NCBI GenBank assembly: GCA_023423935.1
Contig: JAFAEQ010000080.1
Coordinates: 1 to 35,402, forward strand
Direction of reading: 5' to 3'
Source of the DNA: Pseudomonadota bacterium
GTDB lineage: Bacteria; Pseudomonadota; Gammaproteobacteria; Steroidobacterales; Steroidobacteraceae
DNA: 35,402 bases
Shown here: piece after piece, positions 33,155 through 35,402 of the stretch
Layout: every line of letters starts with the position of its first letter
Position numbering within the stretch: position 1 is the stretch's first letter
Notes under the pieces: generated by a model
Told to the model about the DNA's origin: nothing
Seen by the model: the letters and a program-made list of their open reading frames with translations, nothing else
Databases searched by the model: none
Translations under genes and position numbers: made by a program

Positions 33155-34449
33155 AGTTGCCATTCGAGCCTGCATGCACGGTGACGCCAACAGCGCGGCA
33201 CTTCGAGCAAGGGATGCGCATCAGAGCAAGCGCGAGACGATCCTCCTGCGTCACTCTGCTCTGCCTTGCTTCACTTACTGCACACGCGAGCGAGAAGGCG
33301 CCGACCTCCATTCCGCTATGCCCCGGACTGCAGATCGTCACGGCCATCAGTCAACCGAATGGCGACTACGAATCGATCAAGACGATTCTTTCCGTGGATG
33401 ACTCCACTGTTCTGATCCGCTACTCCTCGGAATCTCTCGTCACGGACATGCTCGCGGCCGACTTCGGCAAGATGCGCAAAGTCACGATGAATCGTTCGGT
33501 GCGGCGCGCCGATCTGGCGTCCGCGACGCTTTATCAACAGCGCTTCATGACCGGCATGCCCACGGAAATTCCAGAGACGACGGCGATTGGCACCTCGAGC
33601 GCCGTGCTCCGGGCACTACGCACCACTGGCCGCAGCGAGTTCTCGATCTCGAATGCGTACTCGGGCGAGTTTCCGGCCGATCGCAAGCGCAGCCCGAATC
33701 TCTACGATTTCATGTCGCCCGGCGAGCTCGAACGCGTTGGCAAACCCGAGCGCCTCTCGATCATGGTCAACGACAGCAACGTTTCGTTGCCGGTGTTGCG
33801 CGCGCGTGGCGAGTTTGCCGCCGAAGCATCCGAGTTCGTGTTCCTCGATGATGAGGCGAATCCGCTCACCTTGAAGTTTCGCGTCGGTCTCGACGCCGTG
33901 CCTGCAATGGACGCGGGCATGAAAGAGCTGTGTCAGACCATGCAGCAGGCGGCACCCGATTTGGCGCGCGGACTATGCGGTCGCGATCAGGCGAGCGATC
34001 GCGAAACGCTCGAAGTCGTGAAGATCGCTTACCGATGCAGTGTGCCTGCCTTACCGGCCGCGGCCCCGGCCCCCTCGGCGTCGCAGCTCGAACAGGAGCT
34101 CGCCGCGAGCGGTAAGGCTGTCGTCTATGACATTCATTTCTCCTTCAACAGCGATCGCATCCGCGAGGAATCCGCGCCGCGGCTCGCCGAAATCGCCGAC
34201 GTGCTGCGCAAGCACCCTGACTGGACGCTTACGCTCAACGGTCACACCGATTCGGTCGGCGGCGATTCCTACAACCTGGAGCTGTCGAAGCGCCGTGCGG
34301 CAGCCGTGAAAGATGCGCTCGTGAAGACGCACGGAATCGCTGCGAATCGTCTGATCTCGAGCGGTTTCGGCGCATCGCAGCCCCGCGATACCAACGACAC
34401 GCTCGCCGGACGCGCACGCAATCGCCGCGTCGAACTGATCAAACAATAG
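33151..34449 (+). CDS. OmpA-domain envelope protein
   Basis: 432 residues. A long N-terminus precedes a hydrophobic signal (SSCVTLLCLASLTAHA); a start at 33214 would give a more standard signal, but the ATGA overlap with the lipoprotein gene and an upstream GAGG favour 33151. Residues about 50-300 form an unrecognised domain. An Ala/Pro linker leads to an OmpA-like peptidoglycan-binding domain (about 325-432) with NGHTDSVGGDSYNLELSKRRA and NRRVEL. It should tether the envelope to peptidoglycan. Middle gene of the operon. Confidence 0.88.
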   Translation: MKLPFEPACTVTPTARHFEQGMRIRASARRSSCVTLLCLASLTAHASEKAPTSIPLCPGLQIVTAISQPNGDYESIKTILSVDDSTVLIRYSSESLVTDMLAADFGKMRKVTMNRSVRRADLASATLYQQRFMTGMPTEIPETTAIGTSSAVLRALRTTGRSEFSISNAYSGEFPADRKRSPNLYDFMSPGELERVGKPERLSIMVNDSNVSLPVLRARGEFAAEASEFVFLDDEANPLTLKFRVGLDAVPAMDAGMKELCQTMQQAAPDLARGLCGRDQASDRETLEVVKIAYRCSVPALPAAAPAPSASQLEQELAASGKAVVYDIHFSFNSDRIREESAPRLAEIADVLRKHPDWTLTLNGHTDSVGGDSYNLELSKRRAAAVKDALVKTHGIAANRLISSGFGASQPRDTNDTLAGRARNRRVELIKQ

Positions 34450-34459
34450 GAGAACCAGG

Positions 34460-35344
34460 ATGAAACGCTCCATGTTGCTCGCTGCCTGTGTGATCGCCTC
34501 CGTTGCACATGCCGGAGGCGATCCGATTCCGGTGTGCGTTGGCTCGACGGGTGCGTTGCGCCTGGTCGGTGTGAATCAGAAATGTGCCGCCGGCGAGCAG
34601 CGCAAACTCTTCGCCGAGTGGGAAGAGGAGATGGGCGAACCGCCCGAGGAGGACAAGGACGATGGGAGCGATCTGCTGCGCAAACGCATCAACGAGCTGA
34701 CGAAACGTCTCACGGCGCTCGAACAGGATCTGCAAAAGCGCGAGAAGAATGCTCAGCCGAGCGAGGGCACTCGCACTCTTGTTCAAACCGCTGCCCGAGT
34801 CACCGCGCCTTTCGAGGTCGTCGGCCGTAACGGCAAAGTGATCTTGCGAGTGGCCGAAAAGGTCTCGTCCACGACGGGCAACGGCGCAGCCGTGACGATC
34901 GGGGCCGGCGATGGCGGCAACTATGCCGTGCGCGTTCACAAGAATGGCGGCACCTTCGTTGCTGGCGTGGGCCAGTCACGGGACGGCCACGGGCTGGTAG
35001 TCGTCATGGATCAGCAGGGCAATATGGTCGCCAACATGAGTGCGGGGAACCGCAGCGTTTCGGTGTTTGACGGCGAGCATGCCGCAGCCAGCCTCGCGCT
35101 CGAAGAAAAAGGAGGCACCGTCGCCGTCTATCAAGAGGGGCAACCCGTTGCGTACCTCACACGCAGCTCACACGGCAACGGCGGCAATCTCACGCTCGCA
35201 GACGGCTCGGGCTTTGGCGTGTTCTCCGCCGGCTCCGCCTCCGATGGCGGCGGCGAAGCCTGCCTCAACCGCGTCACCGGCGGCGGCAAGCAGCGCAATG
35301 TCTGCCTCGGCGTCGAACTGCCGAGCATGGGGTTGGGCAAGTAA
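34460..35344 (+). CDS. secreted coiled-coil/beta-repeat fibre-like protein
   Basis: 294 residues. A signal peptide (ending SVAHA) is followed by CVGSTGALRLVGVNQKCAAGE, a two-cysteine TGALRLV...CxxGE motif seen in tail-fibre-like secreted proteins. A coiled coil (about 70-96, LLRKRINELTKRLTALEQDLQKR) leads to six or so imperfect repeats of 19-24 residues (117-260), such as VVVMDQQGNMVANMSAGN and TVAVYQEGQPVAYL, consistent with a trimeric beta fibre. Strong ribosome binding site AGGAG. Last gene of the operon, ten bases after the OmpA-domain stop. No exact family assigned. Confidence 0.8.
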   Translation: MKRSMLLAACVIASVAHAGGDPIPVCVGSTGALRLVGVNQKCAAGEQRKLFAEWEEEMGEPPEEDKDDGSDLLRKRINELTKRLTALEQDLQKREKNAQPSEGTRTLVQTAARVTAPFEVVGRNGKVILRVAEKVSSTTGNGAAVTIGAGDGGNYAVRVHKNGGTFVAGVGQSRDGHGLVVVMDQQGNMVANMSAGNRSVSVFDGEHAAASLALEEKGGTVAVYQEGQPVAYLTRSSHGNGGNLTLADGSGFGVFSAGSASDGGGEACLNRVTGGGKQRNVCLGVELPSMGLGK

Positions 35345-35360
35345 CACGGAGTGATGGCGC

Positions 35361-35379
35361 GCGGACTGTTTGAGTCCGC
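35361..35379 (+). terminator. hairpin after the fibre-like gene
   Basis: GCGGACT (35361-35367) and AGTCCGC (35373-35379) around GTTTG, 16 bases after the stop. Probably the end of the lipoprotein-OmpA-fibre transcript; no T-run is visible before the window ends. Confidence 0.55.
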
Positions 35380-35402
35380 ACGTCAGGCTCTAGGGCCTAG
35401 GC

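Overview
The window is GC-rich, densely packed chromosomal DNA, most likely from a gammaproteobacterium of the Steroidobacteraceae/Xanthomonadales-Nevskiales type. This is an inference from gene content: a stand-alone tryptophan-halogenase-family flavoenzyme, TonB energy transducers with an STN-domain partner, a GtrA/GT2 polyprenyl-phosphate sugar transferase, a MerR regulator, an AraC/aldo-keto reductase pair, a REP/REPIN palindrome family with a conserved GTGGGT flank, and an ECF sigma factor paired with a TPR Ser/Thr kinase. No rRNA, tRNA, CRISPR array, prophage or intact transposase was seen. It reads as an accessory-rich chromosomal segment of many short operons.

Layout. 1-6.1 kb: 3' part of an M48 metalloprotease, a periplasmic protein with two TonB-C-like domains, a cupin plus a molybdopterin oxidoreductase, an aldose-dehydrogenase-like SDR between REP palindromes, and a DUF2938 membrane protein divergent from a MerR regulator across a classic 19-bp-spacer promoter. 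6.1-12.9 kb: flavin-dependent halogenase, a possible small membrane peptide, pentapeptide-repeat protein, aldo/keto reductase divergent from an AraC regulator, and a secreted TIM-barrel glycosidase-like protein ending in a 14-bp-stem hairpin. 13-18.1 kb: YciI-like protein, DUF4197 lipoprotein, NAD-dependent epimerase converging on a flippase-like membrane protein, then a TonB/STN pair. Two near-identical ~111-114-bp elements with terminal inverted repeats lie just upstream of the YciI gene and of the tonB-like gene. 18.2-20.2 kb: an ArsR-led five-gene operon (ArsR, SRPBCC, small membrane protein, two DUF1801 proteins) behind two tandem 16-bp operators.

20.4-29.1 kb: a polytopic GT-C-like membrane protein converging on a GtrA-GT2 fusion, a Tat-type SGNH hydrolase, a fosmidomycin-resistance-type MFS transporter, a YjdM zinc-ribbon protein, a CE2-type esterase and an MscS channel. 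29.1-35.4 kb is the most interesting block. A minus-strand sigma-kinase operon encodes an ECF43-like sigma factor, whose usual acidic region-2.2 motif is replaced by threonines, followed one base later by a membrane Ser/Thr kinase with a long TPR tail. Divergent from it is a plus-strand operon for a lipoprotein, an OmpA-domain protein and a secreted coiled-coil/beta-repeat fibre-like protein. The simplest model is that the kinase phosphorylates and activates the sigma factor, which drives the divergent envelope operon. The kinase-to-sigma step has precedent in EcfP/PknT and EcfK/PknS; the target operon is inferred from position only.
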